In this document: one piece after another, positions 4,362 through 5,179 of the stretch
Numbering within the stretch: the first letter of the stretch is position 1
Layout: every line of letters begins with the position of its first letter
NCBI GenBank assembly: GCA_016218275.1
Contig: JACREK010000040.1
Span: 1 to 5,179 of the forward strand
DNA: 5,179 nucleotides
Source of the DNA: Candidatus Gottesmanbacteria bacterium
GTDB taxonomy: Bacteria > Patescibacteriota > Microgenomatia > 2-02-FULL-39-11
Reading direction: 5' to 3'
Made by a program: the position numbers and the translations under genes
Notes under the pieces: model-generated
Told to the model about the DNA's origin: nothing
The model's database searches: none
Seen by the model: only the letters and a program-made list of their open reading frames with translations

Positions 4362-5179
4362 TTAAATGCCACGGACAGCCATCTTGGTTTCTAGAGTTGA
4401 AATTTCCTGTCCTTTCATGGCTTCACCTAAGTTTTCACTTGCTTTGGCAATTTTGCCTGGTTCATTGAAGTGGGCTGTGGCATCAACTATCGCTTTTGCG
4501 CGTTTTTGGGGGTCATTACTCTTAAAGATACCAGAGCCAACAAATACACCATCAACTCCAAGCTGCATACAAAGAGCAGCATCGGAAGGAGTGGCAATTC
4601 CTCCGGCGGCAAAGTTGACAACAGGAAGCCTATCTAATCTGGCTGTTTGTAAAACTAATTCATAGGGCACACAATATTCTTTGGCTTTTTCTTTTAAATT
4701 TTTAAACTGTTTCTGTTTTAGTAAGGTCTTCAGCTCATCAACGCCTCTGTTTACCGCTCTTATATGTCTGACTGCCTCAACGATATTGCCGGTACCGGCT
4801 TCTCCTTTGGTTCTTATCATGGCTGCACCTTCTGCAATTCTTCGCAGCGCCTCTCCCAGATCGCGACAACCGCAAACAAAGGGAACTTTAAATTTGGTCT
4901 TATCAATATGAAATTCTTCATCTGCAGGAGTTAGCACTTCGCTTTCATCGACAAAATCAACTTTAAGAGACTCAAGAACCTGTGCTTCTACAAAATGACC
5001 TATGCGGCACTTAGCCATAACAGGAATAGTGACGGCATTTTGAATGTCTTTAATAATTATGGGGTCTGACATCCTGGCTACTCCTCCAGCGGCGCGAATA
5101 TCAGCTGGCACTCGCTCCAGTGCCATTACCGCCACAGCTCCTGCTTTTTCGGCAATCTTGGCGTGTTCAGCATTTACCA
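4362..5179 (-). CDS. pdxS: Pyridoxal 5'-phosphate synthase subunit PdxS (N-terminus beyond window)
   Basis: PdxS is the (beta/alpha)8-barrel synthase that condenses ribose 5-phosphate, glyceraldehyde 3-phosphate and ammonia into PLP, in a complex with PdxT. The frame is open to the window edge and gives 271 residues starting VNAEHAKIAEKAGAVAVMALERVPADIRAAGGVARMSDP. By comparison with B. subtilis PdxS, about 24 N-terminal residues, including the start and the conserved Asp of MDVxNAE, lie outside. Both catalytic lysines are present, in VMAKCRIGH (Lys81 equivalent) and RTKGEAGTGNIVEAVRH (Lys149 equivalent). The phosphate-binding segments NFAAGGIATPSDAAL and DGVFVGSGIFKS are intact. MAKC replaces the more common MAKA. 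The C-terminal stretch is of normal length. It is the first gene of the pdxS-pdxT pair, and its promoter is outside the window. Confidence 0.97.
   Translation of the reverse strand, partial: VNAEHAKIAEKAGAVAVMALERVPADIRAAGGVARMSDPIIIKDIQNAVTIPVMAKCRIGHFVEAQVLESLKVDFVDESEVLTPADEEFHIDKTKFKVPFVCGCRDLGEALRRIAEGAAMIRTKGEAGTGNIVEAVRHIRAVNRGVDELKTLLKQKQFKNLKEKAKEYCVPYELVLQTARLDRLPVVNFAAGGIATPSDAALCMQLGVDGVFVGSGIFKSNDPQKRAKAIVDATAHFNEPGKIAKASENLGEAMKGQEISTLETKMAVRGI

Noticed and set aside
4366..4911. Two + strand open frames opposite pdxS
   Set aside because: They are antisense shadows of the strongly conserved PdxS coding sequence.

Overview
The window is AT-rich bacterial chromosome using the standard code. 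It carries a housekeeping translation and RNA-processing cluster on the + strand (3' end of recG, then rpmF, nusB, rnc, rpsP, khpA, trmD), which converges with a pdxS-pdxT pair on the - strand. recG and pdxS are cut by the window edges. Three things suggest a Candidate Phyla Radiation (Patescibacteria) genome, perhaps Microgenomates-like: the very small L32 beginning MAPLPKRRHS, the compact rpmF-nusB-rnc block beside rpsP-khpA-trmD, and the absence of rimM between khpA and trmD. This placement is inference from gene order and protein character; a phylogeny was not run.

Layout. Positions 1-897 hold the C-terminal helicase half of RecG. Positions 989-2226 hold rpmF, nusB and rnc, packed with zero spacing (TAA|ATG) and then a 4-base ATGA overlap. 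Positions 2327-2802 hold rpsP and khpA, and only khpA has a clear Shine-Dalgarno sequence. Positions 2871-3569 hold trmD with a GTG start. Positions 3570-3746 are a non-coding convergent gap with a weak terminator candidate and a GC-rich hairpin. Positions 3747-5179 (- strand) hold pdxT and pdxS, the two subunits of the DXP-independent pyridoxal 5'-phosphate synthase.

The most interesting structure is not a protein. The three larger spacers on the + strand (recG/rpmF, rnc/rpsP, khpA/trmD) are each filled almost wholly by an AT-rich degenerate tandem array. Two arrays have an 8-base unit and one has a 7-base unit. Each array has two halves in inverted orientation, so each could fold into a long imperfect hairpin. 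The two octamer arrays share sequence and end exactly 7 bases before the ATG of a ribosomal protein gene. The heptamer array runs into the GTG start codon of trmD. None of these three genes has a visible Shine-Dalgarno sequence.

There are also palindromes inside genes: a 16-base perfect palindrome in nusB, a 13-bp perfect stem over the catalytic signature of rnc, and a GC-rich double hairpin that coincides with an in-frame insertion of about 20 residues in TrmD. The last one resembles in-frame palindromic-element insertion as known from Rickettsia.

Functionally, the + strand genes serve ribosome structure (L32, S16), rRNA transcription and processing (NusB, RNase III), RNA binding (KhpA), tRNA m1G37 methylation (TrmD) and fork repair (RecG). 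The - strand pair makes vitamin B6 cofactor and forms an independent unit.
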